DNA of 27,182 nt from DASQEH01 sp038239485 (GTDB taxonomy: Bacteria > Actinomycetota > Actinomycetes > Propionibacteriales > Nocardioidaceae). Every line of letters starts with the position of its first letter. Within the stretch, counting starts at the first letter, position 1. The translations under genes were made by a program, and so were the position numbers. The notes below the pieces were generated by a model. It was given only the letters and a program-made list of their open reading frames with translations. It had not been told where the DNA came from and searched no databases. The stretch lies in contig JBBSET010000052.1 of the NCBI GenBank assembly GCA_038239485.1, positions 1-27,182 on the forward strand, in the 5' to 3' direction. Shown here piece after piece: positions 14,005 to 21,762 of the stretch.

Positions 14005-14059
14005 CGCGCACGGCACATCGTGCGCGCTGACCTCTCGTACCCACGGGGGGTCTTTTTTT
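14003..14059 (+). terminator. cimA transcription attenuator
   Basis: Stem 1 pairs AGCGCGCACG (14003-14012) with CGTGCGCGCT (14019-14028), a perfect 10-bp match. The adjacent terminator pairs GACCTCTC (14029-14036) with GGGGGGTC (14045-14052), including two G-T pairs, then seven T residues (14053-14059). A ribosome held at the Ile codons would sterically block the 5' arm of stem 1. The freed 3' arm could then pair CGTG (14019-14022) with CACG (14042-14045) at the base of the terminator's 3' arm. This antiterminator is short and the least certain element. Confidence 0.75.
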
Positions 14060-14088
14060 GCGACGTTCCACGAAGGCAAGGACCGAGG

Positions 14089-15738
14089 ATGGGCATCTCC
14101 GCCGACTTCCACGTCTACGACACGACCCTGCGAGACGGCGCTCAGCAGGAGGGTCTCACGCTGTCCGTCGAGGACAAGCTGCATATCGCGCGCTACCTGG
14201 ACTCGCTGGGAGTCGGGTTCATCGAGGGTGGCTGGCCAGGCGCGGTACCCAAGGACACCGAGTTCTTCCGACGCGCGCAGAGCGACCTGGTCCTGAGGAC
14301 CGCAACCCTCACCGCCTTCGGTGCCACTCGGCGCGCCGGCGTCAAGGTCAGCGAGGACCCGCTCGTCGCAGCGCTGCGTGACTCCGGGGCATCGGTGGTG
14401 ACGCTGGTGGCCAAGAGCCATGACCGGCACGTCGAGCTGGCCCTGCGCACGACGCTGGCCGAGAACCTGGCGATGATCCGCGACACGGTCGAGTATCTCC
14501 GCGGCGAGGGGCAGCGGGTGTTCCTCGACGCCGAGCACTTCTTCGACGGTTATCGTGCGAACCGCTCGTACGCGCTCGAGGTCCTGCAGGTGGCGGCCGA
14601 GGCCGGAGCCGAGGTGGTGGCCCTGTGCGACACGAACGGAGGCATGCTGCCGAACGAGGTCTGCGACGTCGTCGGGGACGTGGTGGCCAGTACCGGGGTC
14701 CGCGTCGGGATCCACTGCCACAACGACACCGGTTGCGCCATCGCCAACACGCTGTCGGCGGTCGGCGCGGGGGCCTCGCACGTGCAGGGCACGCTCAACG
14801 GTTACGGCGAGCGGACCGGCAACGCGGACCTGGTCGCCGTCGTCGCCAACCTCGAGCTCAAGCTGGGCCGGGAGGTCCTGCCCGCGGGCCGGCTGCGTGA
14901 GGCGACCCGGATCGCCCACGCGGTCGCCGAGGTGACCAACGTCCCGCCGTACTCGCGCCAGCCGTATGTCGGCGGCTCGGCGTTCACCCACAAGGCGGGG
15001 CTGCATGCCAGCGCGATCCGGGTGGACCCGAACCTCTACCAGCACGCCGACCCGACCGACGTCGGCAACGACATGCGCCTGCTGGTGTCGGAGATGGCTG
15101 GTCGCGCGTCGATCGAGCTGAAGGGCAAGGAGCTCGGTTTCGACCTGGCCGACGACAAAGACCTGGTCGCCCGCATCACGGCGAGGGTCAAGGAGCTGGA
15201 GCGGACCGGTCACACCTTCGAGGCGGCTGACGCATCCTTCGAGCTGCTGCTGCTGGAGGAGGTCGACGGCCACCGCCCGTCCTACTTCGAGGTGGAGTCC
15301 TGGCGCGTGATCACCGAGTCGAGCCCGGCCGGCGAGGCTGCCTCAGAGGCTACCGTCAAGCTGCGTGCCGGCGGCGAGCGCATCATCGTCACCGGGGAGG
15401 GCAACGGTCCGGTCAACGCGCTCGACGCGGCCCTGCGTACGGCCATCGGGCAGGCGTTCCCCGAGGTTGCCAAGCTGGAGCTGATCGACTACAAGGTCCG
15501 CATCCTCGACCAGGGTCACGGCACCGACGCCGTGACGAGGGTCCTCATCGAGACCGCAGACGACCTGTCGTCGTGGGTGACAGTCGGCGTCGGTCACAAC
15601 GTCGTCGAGGCTTCCTGGGCCGCTTTGGTCGACGCGGTCACGTACGGGCTGAGGCGCGCGCTCTTGGGCACAGTTTCGGCTGACCCCGGCGCGGCCGGCC
15701 CCGCTCAGGGGCTGCGTCGCTCAGACATGACAGGGTAG
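14089..15738 (+). CDS. cimA: citramalate synthase
   Basis: Condenses pyruvate and acetyl-CoA to (R)-citramalate, opening the threonine-independent route to 2-oxobutyrate and isoleucine. LeuCD and LeuB complete that route. It has 549 residues. The N-terminal HMGL-like TIM barrel carries DTTLRDGAQQEG, the citramalate-synthase-type motif FIEGGWPGAVPKD, HCHNDTGCAIAN (metal histidines) and NGYGERTGNADL. A C-terminal LeuA-type regulatory domain (about 400-530) would bind the feedback inhibitor. ATG 14089 has AAGGA (14078-14082) six bases upstream; an earlier in-frame start would include the terminator. The GGWPG motif separates it from 2-isopropylmalate synthase, though homocitrate-like activity cannot be fully excluded by eye. 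Confidence 0.93.
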   Translation: MGISADFHVYDTTLRDGAQQEGLTLSVEDKLHIARYLDSLGVGFIEGGWPGAVPKDTEFFRRAQSDLVLRTATLTAFGATRRAGVKVSEDPLVAALRDSGASVVTLVAKSHDRHVELALRTTLAENLAMIRDTVEYLRGEGQRVFLDAEHFFDGYRANRSYALEVLQVAAEAGAEVVALCDTNGGMLPNEVCDVVGDVVASTGVRVGIHCHNDTGCAIANTLSAVGAGASHVQGTLNGYGERTGNADLVAVVANLELKLGREVLPAGRLREATRIAHAVAEVTNVPPYSRQPYVGGSAFTHKAGLHASAIRVDPNLYQHADPTDVGNDMRLLVSEMAGRASIELKGKELGFDLADDKDLVARITARVKELERTGHTFEAADASFELLLLEEVDGHRPSYFEVESWRVITESSPAGEAASEATVKLRAGGERIIVTGEGNGPVNALDAALRTAIGQAFPEVAKLELIDYKVRILDQGHGTDAVTRVLIETADDLSSWVTVGVGHNVVEASWAALVDAVTYGLRRALLGTVSADPGAAGPAQGLRRSDMTG

Positions 15739-15742
15739 GGCG

Positions 15743-16138
15743 ATGCCGCTGCGGACGAACAAGCACTGGTTCGGCGTCGTGCTCGACGCGCCTGACGGTC
15801 GGGCGCTCGCAGAGTTCTACGCCACGCTCCTGGGTTGGCAGATGTTCGGTGACGACCCTGATGGGGCTGCTGTCGCTCCCTCGGCGGACGCCGGTTACAA
15901 CCTCGCGACCCAGACCGAGAAGCAGTACGTCCGCCCGGTCTGGCCCGCCGTCGAGGGCCAGCCGCAGATGTCGATGCATCTGGACATCGAGGTCGACGAC
16001 CTCGCCGAGGCAGTCGCGTACGCCGTCGAGGTCGGCGCCGAGCTCGCGTCGTCCCAGCCGCAGGAGACGGTGCGCGTGATGCTCGACCCCGCCGGGCACC
16101 CGTTCTGCCTCTATCTCGACGACGACGATCCGGGCTGA
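15743..16138 (+). CDS. VOC-family (glyoxalase/bleomycin-resistance-like) protein
   Basis: A 131-residue protein of the vicinal oxygen chelate superfamily. The first beta-alpha-beta unit contains LDAPDGRALAEFYATLLGWQM and the second SMHLDIEVDDLAEAVAYAVEVGAEL, ending in VRVMLDPAGHPFCLYLDD, the typical GHPFCL terminus. Candidate metal ligands are the histidines in SMHLDIEV and GHPFCL, with an acidic residue elsewhere. Actual substrate or enzyme activity is unknown. It starts four bases after the cimA stop, so it may be co-transcribed, with a partial -10 (CAGGGT, six bases before the ATG) also possible. It is convergent with the next gene. Confidence 0.85.
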   Translation: MPLRTNKHWFGVVLDAPDGRALAEFYATLLGWQMFGDDPDGAAVAPSADAGYNLATQTEKQYVRPVWPAVEGQPQMSMHLDIEVDDLAEAVAYAVEVGAELASSQPQETVRVMLDPAGHPFCLYLDDDDPG

Positions 16139-16214
16139 CCGCGAGCCGGACGCCGACGACCGGGTCTGACCGCCGATCCTCCACCTGATGGATCCGAGCG
16201 TGGCGTGGTTCGGT

Positions 16215-17108
16215 CTACACCAGACTCGAATCGTGGGAGTCAAGGGTGGTCAGCTGGTCGATCGCGTCGAGCAGACGATGGCGCAGTCCGGCCCCTCGAT
16301 CGGCGAACTCCCGTTGCGCGTCGACGTACTCCCGCTTGCCTTCGGCCGTCTCGATCCGGATCGGCAGCAGACCGAGGTCAGCCAGATCGTACGGCGAGGC
16401 GCGCATGTCGACCTGTCTGACGTCGTACGCCAGCCCGAAACAGTCCGCCACCAGCTCCGAGCTCGTCGCGGGTGCCAGCTTGTAGGCCCATTTGTACAGG
16501 TCCATGGTGGCGTGGAGGCAGCCAGGCTGCTCGCGCGCCCGCTGGTCCAGCCGGGTCGGCTGGACGACGTTCAGCGGACGGGCGGCGGCGGTGAAGAACC
16601 GGAAGGCGTCATGGTGTGTGCAGTTGATCCGGTTCGCTTCGACCACCTCGTCGGTCCCCGCGGGTCCCAGCCGCAGCGGGTACTCCGAGTGCCGGACCGT
16701 GTCGGGGGGCTGGCGGTAGACCATCGCCCACTCATGCAGCCCGAAGCAGCCGAGCTGGGGCGGACGGGACTGGGTGGCTTCCAGCAGCTCGCGTACCCAC
16801 CGCGCCTGCTCGCCTAGGCGGCGCGCTGACACCGGGTCCAAGGACGCCCGGCCGGCGTGGACGACGTACCCCTTGACCCCGCGGAACTCCTCTACCCCGG
16901 TGCCGCCGAGGAGCACTGCCCCGGCACCGGGATGCCAACGCCGCAGCGTTGCAGGACGGTACGAGTAGTACGTGAACAGGAAGTCGTCGACCGGATGCGC
17001 CTCGCCGCGGCTGCGTCGGCCGAGGTGCGGCTCGATCCAGCGGTCCACGCGCTCTTCGTGAGCCTGGCGGCGCGCACGCCACACCTCTTCGCCGAGCTCC
17101 TCGCGCAC
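16215..17108 (-). CDS. conserved actinobacterial protein, often labelled 3-methyladenine DNA glycosylase
   Basis: A 297-residue soluble protein with the conserved stretch HEERVDRWIEPHLGRRSRG and DDFLFTYYSYRPATLRRWHPG near the N-terminus. I recall this sequence from many actinobacterial genomes, where it carries the product name 3-methyladenine DNA glycosylase. I do not see the motifs of the AlkA/Tag or AAG glycosylase folds, so that name is doubtful. Other features are GCFGLHEWAMVYR and a histidine-rich NCTHHDAFRFF segment that could bind metal. GTG 17108 is the only start codon in frame before an upstream stop. TACGCT lies six bases before it, so it is probably leaderless. It is divergent from the FAH-family gene, with starts 62 bp apart. 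Confidence 0.7.
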   Translation of the reverse strand: MREELGEEVWRARRQAHEERVDRWIEPHLGRRSRGEAHPVDDFLFTYYSYRPATLRRWHPGAGAVLLGGTGVEEFRGVKGYVVHAGRASLDPVSARRLGEQARWVRELLEATQSRPPQLGCFGLHEWAMVYRQPPDTVRHSEYPLRLGPAGTDEVVEANRINCTHHDAFRFFTAAARPLNVVQPTRLDQRAREQPGCLHATMDLYKWAYKLAPATSSELVADCFGLAYDVRQVDMRASPYDLADLGLLPIRIETAEGKREYVDAQREFADRGAGLRHRLLDAIDQLTTLDSHDSSLV

Positions 17109-17170
17109 GTGGTCAGCGTAGACGGGCCGACGGCTTGGGATGCCGGTCGCCGCCGGTAGGCTCCCCGGTT
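17109..17170. promoter_or_regulatory. compact divergent promoter pair
   Basis: On the minus strand TACGCT (17120-17115) lies six bases before GTG 17108. On the plus strand TTGGGA (17135-17140), 16-bp spacer, TAGGCT (17157-17162) and eight bases lead to GTG 17171. Both genes appear leaderless and the two promoters share the 62-bp gap, so their RNA polymerase footprints overlap. Confidence 0.5.
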
Positions 17171-17950
17171 GTGAAGATCGCGAGATTTACCACCGGGGAC
17201 GACCCCACGTACGGCGTCGTCGGGGGTGCCGAGGGTGACGAGATCGTGGCGTCGACGGTCGGCGACCCGCTCTACCAGGGCGTGGAGCTGACCGGCGAGC
17301 AGTTCCCGCTGGCCGACGTCCGTCTACTCGCCCCGGTGATCCCGAGGAGCAAGGTCGTCGGTATCGGTCGCAACTACGCCGCCCACGCCGCCGAGCTCGA
17401 CCACGACATCCCCGAGGAGCCGCTGGTGTTCCTCAAGCCCAACACCTCCGTCGTCGGGCCTTACGACCCGATCGTCTACCCCCGCGAGTCGACCAACGTG
17501 CACTACGAGGGGGAGCTGGCCGTCGTGATCGGGCGGATCTGCCGCGACGTGCCGCGGGACTCGGTCGCCGAGGTGATCTTCGGCTACACCGTCGCCAACG
17601 ACGTGACCGCTCGCGACCTGCAGAACAAGGACGGCCAGTGGACCCGGGCGAAGGGCTATGACTCCTTCTGCCCGCTCGGGCCGTGGATCGAGACCGACCT
17701 CGACCCCGCCGACCTGCTTGTCGAGACCACCCTCAACGGCGAGGTCAAGCAGAGCGCGAGCACAGCGTTGATGCTGTTCGACGTGGCCACGATCGTGTCG
17801 TATGTGACGTCGTTCATGACGCTGCTGCCAGGAGACGTGATCGCCACCGGCACGCCGGCCGGGGTGGGCCCGATGAAGCCGGGCGACGAGGTCGCCGTCA
17901 CAGTCGCCGGCATCGGCACGCTCACCAACCGGGTGGTGGCCCGTGACTGA
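17171..17950 (+). CDS. fumarylacetoacetate hydrolase (FAH) family protein
   Basis: A 259-residue FAH-fold metal-dependent hydrolase, decarboxylase or isomerase. The C-terminal catalytic domain contains GIGRNYAAHAAEL (64-76), FLKPNTSVVGP, HYEGELAVVIG with metal ligands E113 and E115, and VANDVTARDLQ with D144. DGQWTRAKGYDSFCPLGPW is the signature active-site segment. Relatives act on acylpyruvates or on the homoprotocatechuate pathway, and some are oxaloacetate decarboxylases; the substrate here is not evident. GTG 17171 (VKIARFTT) is chosen over an in-frame codon at 17135 because the TAGGCT promoter lies between them. Its stop overlaps the gltX start by eight bases, indicating co-transcription and coupled translation. 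Confidence 0.88.
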   Translation: MKIARFTTGDDPTYGVVGGAEGDEIVASTVGDPLYQGVELTGEQFPLADVRLLAPVIPRSKVVGIGRNYAAHAAELDHDIPEEPLVFLKPNTSVVGPYDPIVYPRESTNVHYEGELAVVIGRICRDVPRDSVAEVIFGYTVANDVTARDLQNKDGQWTRAKGYDSFCPLGPWIETDLDPADLLVETTLNGEVKQSASTALMLFDVATIVSYVTSFMTLLPGDVIATGTPAGVGPMKPGDEVAVTVAGIGTLTNRVVARD

Positions 17951-19454
17951 GACACCCGACGACGTGCTGGGCGGCCTCGAGCCGTCGCAGGTCAGACTGC
18001 GCTTCCCCCCGTCGCCCACCGGCTCGCTGCACGTCGGCAACGTGCGCAGTGCGCTGTTCAACTGGGCCTTCGCCCGCCACTTCGGTGGCGTCCTGGTCCT
18101 GCGGATCGAGGACACCGACGAGGCCCGCAACACCGAGGCGGGACTGGCTTCGGTGCTCGACTCGCTGCGGTGGCTGGAGATCGACTGGGACGAGGGGCCG
18201 GAGGTCGGCGGCCCGTACCAGCCGTACGTCCAGTCGCAGCGCCTCGGCCTCTACGCCGGCATCGCGGCCAGGCTGCGCGAGGCGAGCAAGGCGTACGACT
18301 GCTACTGCACGCAGGTCGAGCTGGAGGAGCGCCGCGAGGTCGCCCGACGGGAGGGGCGCACCGCCGGATACGACGGTCACTGCCGCCACCTCACACCCGA
18401 GCAGGTCGCCGCGTATGAAACGGAGGGCCGAAGCTCGGTGTTGCGGTTCCGGATGCCCGACGACGAGATCGCCTTCGACGACCTGGTGCGCGGCCGGGTC
18501 ACGTTCCAGGCCGAGCACGTCCCCGACTTCGTCCTGGTGCGGCCCAACGGGCACCCGCTCTACACGCTCGTCAACCCCGTCGACGACGCTCTGATGAAGA
18601 TCACCCATGTGCTGCGCGGCGAGGACCTGCTCTCCTCGACGCCGCGCCAGATCGCCCTGCTCGATGCGCTGGTCGAGATGGGGCTCGCCGATACGGTGCC
18701 GAAGTACGGCCACCTGCCGACCGTGCTAGGCGAGGGCAACAAGCGACTGTCCAAGCGTGACAAGGGCAGCGGGCTGAGCGACTACATCGAGAGAGGCTTC
18801 CTGCCCGAGGGGCTGCTCAACTACCTCGCGCTGCTCGGCTGGGGTATCGCCGACGACCGCGACGTCTTCTCGATGGCGGAGATGGTCGAGGTCTTCGACA
18901 TCAGGCGGGTCAACCCCAATGCTGCCCGCTTCGACCTGAAGAAGTGCGAGGCGATCAACGCCGCCCACCTGCGAGCCCTGCCCGACGGCGAGCTCGCCGC
19001 CCGCGTCGTCCCGTACCTCCAGAGGGCCCGGCTGCTGGGCGACGAGCCGACAGATGACGAGCAGGCGATGCTGGTGGCGGTCGCCCCGCTGATCCAGGAG
19101 CGGATGACAACGCTCGGCGAGGTGGTCGGCCTGGCCGGGTTCCTCTTCGTGCCGGAGGGCGACTTCGAGGTCGATCCCGATGATGCCGCGAAGCTGCTCG
19201 ACGAGTCCGGCCGGAGGGTGGTCCAGGCGGCCTACGACGCCCTGAGCCCGCTGGACACCTGGGACACCGCGCATATCGAGCAGGCGCTGCGTGCGGCCCT
19301 CGTCGACGGACTCGGTCTCAAGCCGCGCAACGCCTTCGGGCCGGTGCGGGTGGCAGTCACGGGTCGGCGGATCTCGCCGCCACTGTTCGAGTCGATGGAG
19401 CTCCTCGGGCGTGACCGGTCCCTGTCGCGGCTGGCCACCGGCTCCGCGCCGTAG
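17943..19454 (+). CDS. gltX: glutamyl-tRNA synthetase
   Basis: A class I aminoacyl-tRNA synthetase that attaches glutamate to tRNA-Glu. In actinobacteria without GlnRS it also charges tRNA-Gln, for later amidation by GatCAB. It has 503 residues. The HIGH motif is HVGN (30-33) within RFPPSPTGSLHVGN and the KMSKS motif is KRLSKR (267-272). A zinc knuckle C-x-C-x24-C-x-H (CYC ... CRH) matches the arrangement in E. coli GluRS. The anticodon-binding domain fills the last ~170 residues. GTG 17943 lies inside the end of the upstream gene (eight-base overlap). tRNA-Gln and tRNA-Glu are encoded about 2.1 kb downstream on the same strand. Confidence 0.96.
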   Translation: MTETPDDVLGGLEPSQVRLRFPPSPTGSLHVGNVRSALFNWAFARHFGGVLVLRIEDTDEARNTEAGLASVLDSLRWLEIDWDEGPEVGGPYQPYVQSQRLGLYAGIAARLREASKAYDCYCTQVELEERREVARREGRTAGYDGHCRHLTPEQVAAYETEGRSSVLRFRMPDDEIAFDDLVRGRVTFQAEHVPDFVLVRPNGHPLYTLVNPVDDALMKITHVLRGEDLLSSTPRQIALLDALVEMGLADTVPKYGHLPTVLGEGNKRLSKRDKGSGLSDYIERGFLPEGLLNYLALLGWGIADDRDVFSMAEMVEVFDIRRVNPNAARFDLKKCEAINAAHLRALPDGELAARVVPYLQRARLLGDEPTDDEQAMLVAVAPLIQERMTTLGEVVGLAGFLFVPEGDFEVDPDDAAKLLDESGRRVVQAAYDALSPLDTWDTAHIEQALRAALVDGLGLKPRNAFGPVRVAVTGRRISPPLFESMELLGRDRSLSRLATGSAP

Positions 19455-19456
19455 CC

Positions 19457-20389
19457 GTGGCCGCCGGCCGGCCGGTGCCCGGGACCACCTTCCATCGACT
19501 GCTGCCCCTCCGGACCGGTGGCTGGTGGCGTGTGGTGCTGGCCGCCGTGCTCGGCATCGCCGGCCTGGTCGTGACCTCGACCGCCTGTGCTGTCGTCGTC
19601 CTGCTGGTGGCGCATCAGGTCGGATACCCGAGCTTCGACTTCGACCCGTCCAACGGGATCGACGCCGGCGAGATGCTGGCGACGAACCTGGGGCTCGCCT
19701 GCCTGATCGGTGTCTCCGCAGGTCTGGTCCGCCTGCTTTACGGCGTCAGGCTGCGCTGGCTGTCGTCGAACGGGCCGGGGATCCGCTGGGCCTGGCTGCT
19801 CAGATGCGTCGGAATCGCCGCGGTCGTGTGGTCGCCGTTGCTCGTCCTGGGAACGATCGGTGCCTATGTCGACAGGTCAGGCCCCGTCGGCGTCGGCGTG
19901 GTGGCCCTCATCGCGGTCGTGCTGTTCACGACACCGCTGCAGGCGGCGGGCGAGGAGTACCTCTTCCGCGGCTTGCTCCTGCAGGGTCTCGGAGCGACGC
20001 GGCTTCCGACGTGGCTGTGCTGCGCAGGTAGCGGCGCGCTGTTCGCGACCGCACACCTCCAGTTCGCGCCCCCGCTCTTCGTGGACCGGTTCGTCCTCGG
20101 CACTGTCCTGGCGGGGTTGGCGGTCCGTACCGGCGGCCTCGAGAGCGGGATCGCGATCCACGCGGTCAAGAACATCTCGGTGCTGATCCCGGCCGGGCTG
20201 CTCGGCAGCGTGAGCAATGCACTGCAGCCGACAGGGGTGACGTGGGCCCCGCTGATCGTCGACGCGGTTCTGCTGGCGTTCGCGGTGCCGTGGCTGGTGT
20301 CGCAGGCGTCGCGGCGAGAGCCGTCCCTGGCACCTGCTGTCGCCTCGACCTACCCGCGGGCGCCATTCGGCGACGAGAGGCAACCTTGA
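19457..20389 (+). CDS. CPBP-family intramembrane metalloprotease-like protein
   Basis: A 310-residue integral membrane protein with about seven or eight hydrophobic segments. It carries the three CPBP (CAAX protease and bacteriocin-processing) motifs: E166-E167-x3-R171 in GEEYLFRG, the FxxxH motif ending at H200 (LFATAH), and H235-x3-N239 in HAVKN. All catalytic residues are therefore present. In bacteria such proteins process or protect against peptides, or have unknown roles. GTG 19457 begins two bases after the gltX stop with no Shine-Dalgarno sequence, suggesting translational coupling in the FAH-gltX-CPBP operon. Confidence 0.87.
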   Translation: MAAGRPVPGTTFHRLLPLRTGGWWRVVLAAVLGIAGLVVTSTACAVVVLLVAHQVGYPSFDFDPSNGIDAGEMLATNLGLACLIGVSAGLVRLLYGVRLRWLSSNGPGIRWAWLLRCVGIAAVVWSPLLVLGTIGAYVDRSGPVGVGVVALIAVVLFTTPLQAAGEEYLFRGLLLQGLGATRLPTWLCCAGSGALFATAHLQFAPPLFVDRFVLGTVLAGLAVRTGGLESGIAIHAVKNISVLIPAGLLGSVSNALQPTGVTWAPLIVDAVLLAFAVPWLVSQASRREPSLAPAVASTYPRAPFGDERQP

Positions 20390-20447
20390 CGCGTACGAGA
20401 GGGTCTAAGGAGATGCCGGCCCTATCGACGCGACCCCGGAGTGCCTT

Positions 20448-21413
20448 GTGACCCAGATGGACCACCACCACCCGACGCTGCCACCGGGCGAGGTCGAGCG
20501 GATGCATGGACTGGTCCAGCGGCCGGTGCGGCTGTCGGAGCGGTATCCGGTGTTGTTCCCGGTGGCCGTCTGGGCCAACCGCACCCGCCGGCGGCTTCAG
20601 TGGCTGCAATCGGACCGGTGCTGGGCATCTGACCGGTCCACGTCTGCCCTGCCGGTGCGGGTCAAGCAGCACAAGTCGCTGCTGCTGCGCCAGCTCGGCG
20701 ACTCAGAGATGTACCTCCAGCACAACAAGGTCACCAACCTGAGGCTGGCGACGGCTCGGCTCGACGGTGTGCTGGTCCGCCCGGGGGAGACGTTCTCGTT
20801 CAACAAGCTGGTCGGGAACTGCACCAAGCGGCGTGGCTACGTCGAGGGGATGCGGCTGTCCAACGGCGAGGCGGTCCCGGGCGTCGGTGGCGGCATCTGC
20901 CAGCTGGCCAACCTGATCTACTGGATGGTCATGCACTCCGCCCTGACCGTGACCGAGCGATCCGAGCACTCCTTCGACCCCTTCCCCGACAATGGGCGGG
21001 TGCTGCCCTGGGGTACCGGTTGCAGCATCGTCTACAACTATGTCGACCTGCAGGTCCGCAACGACACCGACTCGACCTTCCAGCTCCGGGTGGGGGTAGG
21101 CGACAGGTACCTCGAGGGCGAGCTGCGCGCCGACCGCGAGCAGGAGTCCTCGTACAAGGTGTTCGCGCGCAACGAGCGGTTCTACCACCTCGGCGAGGAG
21201 TACTTCCGCGCCAACGAGATCTGGCGCACCCTGATCGACCGCCGGACGGGGAACGCGACCGGAGAGGAGCGGCTTCGCCACAACTGTGCCCTGGTGAAGT
21301 ACCTGCCCGTCGACGTAGCGGTGGTGGAGCTCTCACCGCCGACGCGAGGGCTGGCCGAGGACCCCCGGGCGACCGCGCACAAGCTGTCGGCCAGGACGCC
21401 CGCTGCGCCCTGA
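20448..21413 (+). CDS. VanW-family protein
   Basis: A 321-residue protein of the VanW family, named for an accessory gene of vancomycin-resistance clusters whose biochemical role is not known. The diagnostic core runs from LRLATARLDGVLVRPGETFSFNKLVG to GGGICQLANLIYW and SEHSFDPFPDNGRVLPWGTGCSI, about residues 95-205. There is no clear signal peptide or membrane segment, so it may be cytoplasmic. The start is GTG 20448; ATG 20457 is an alternative. It overlaps the stop of a 12-codon ORF (20413-20451, MPALSTRPRSAL), whose ATG directly abuts AAGGAG; this may simply be the ribosome-loading site. No resistance genes are nearby, so a cell-envelope role is only inferred. Confidence 0.85.
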   Translation: MTQMDHHHPTLPPGEVERMHGLVQRPVRLSERYPVLFPVAVWANRTRRRLQWLQSDRCWASDRSTSALPVRVKQHKSLLLRQLGDSEMYLQHNKVTNLRLATARLDGVLVRPGETFSFNKLVGNCTKRRGYVEGMRLSNGEAVPGVGGGICQLANLIYWMVMHSALTVTERSEHSFDPFPDNGRVLPWGTGCSIVYNYVDLQVRNDTDSTFQLRVGVGDRYLEGELRADREQESSYKVFARNERFYHLGEEYFRANEIWRTLIDRRTGNATGEERLRHNCALVKYLPVDVAVVELSPPTRGLAEDPRATAHKLSARTPAAP

Positions 21414-21454
21414 CGCGGCCGCTCCGCAGCGATGCGGGAAGACTCCCGGCTGTT

Positions 21455-21483
21455 TTGGCCCCGGCCTGCCGCTCCGGTATTGT
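21455..21483 (+). promoter_or_regulatory. tRNA-Gln promoter
   Basis: TTGGCC (21455-21460), 17-bp spacer, TATTGT (21478-21483). The expected start near 21490 is about 33 bases before the mature tRNA-Gln 5' end. Confidence 0.6.
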
Positions 21484-21522
21484 CGGCCCTCGGCATTCGC
21501 ACGCCCTGGCTTGCCGTGCCAT

Positions 21523-21594
21523 TGGGGTATGGGGTAATTGGCAGCCCGGCTGGTTCTGGTCCAGTTAGTCTAGGTTCGAGTCCTAGTACCCCAG
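21523..21594 (+). tRNA. tRNA-Gln (anticodon CTG)
   Basis: A full cloverleaf is seen. The acceptor TGGGGTA pairs with TACCCCA (21587-21593). The anticodon stem GCTGG/CCAGT has loop TTCTGGT with anticodon CTG at 21556-21558. The T arm is CTAGG-TTCGAGT-CCTAG (21570-21586), and the discriminator is G at 21594. CCA is not encoded. Confidence 0.95.
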
Positions 21595-21620
21595 CGATTC
21601 GTCAGACGTCGGAGATCGGA

Positions 21621-21626
21621 TACAGT
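21621..21626 (+). promoter_or_regulatory. possible -10 for tRNA-Glu
   Basis: TACAGT lies 14 bases before the tRNA-Glu 5' end, with only a weak -35 (TTCGTC, 17-bp spacer). The two tRNAs may equally be co-transcribed. Confidence 0.35.
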
Positions 21627-21639
21627 CTGACCGGTCCAA

Positions 21640-21712
21640 GGCCCCGTTGTGTAGTGGCCTAGCACGCCGCCCTCTCAAGGCGGTAGCGCGGGTTCGAATC
21701 CCGTCGGGGCTA
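21640..21712 (+). tRNA. tRNA-Glu (anticodon CTC)
   Basis: The acceptor GGCCCCG pairs with CGGGGCT (21705-21711, one G-T). The anticodon stem CCGCC/GGCGG has loop CTCTCAA with anticodon CTC at 21674-21676. The T arm is GCGGG-TTCGAAT-CCCGT and the discriminator is A at 21712. CCA follows in the DNA (21713-21715). A recombinase relic lies just downstream, so the 3' end is a likely former integration site. Confidence 0.96.
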
Positions 21713-21720
21713 CCACCGTG

Positions 21721-21762
21721 GAAGGCCCCCTGACCTGCGGAAACGCACTTCAGGGGGCCTTC
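21721..21762 (+). terminator. terminator of the tRNA-Gln/tRNA-Glu unit
   Basis: GAAGGCCCCCTGA (21721-21733) pairs perfectly with TCAGGGGGCCTTC (21750-21762). A nested TGCG-GAAA-CGCA (21736-21747) has a GNRA tetraloop. There is no T-tract. Confidence 0.85.

Noticed and set aside
13699..15273. Minus-strand frame (524 codons) opposite cimA
   Set aside because: A shadow of cimA that also crosses the attenuator, where no coding gene would be expected.
20413..20451. 12-codon ORF MPALSTRPRSAL before the VanW-family gene
   Set aside because: Its Shine-Dalgarno sequence directly abuts the ATG with no spacing and there is no hairpin or codon bias. It is more likely part of the leader of the downstream gene.
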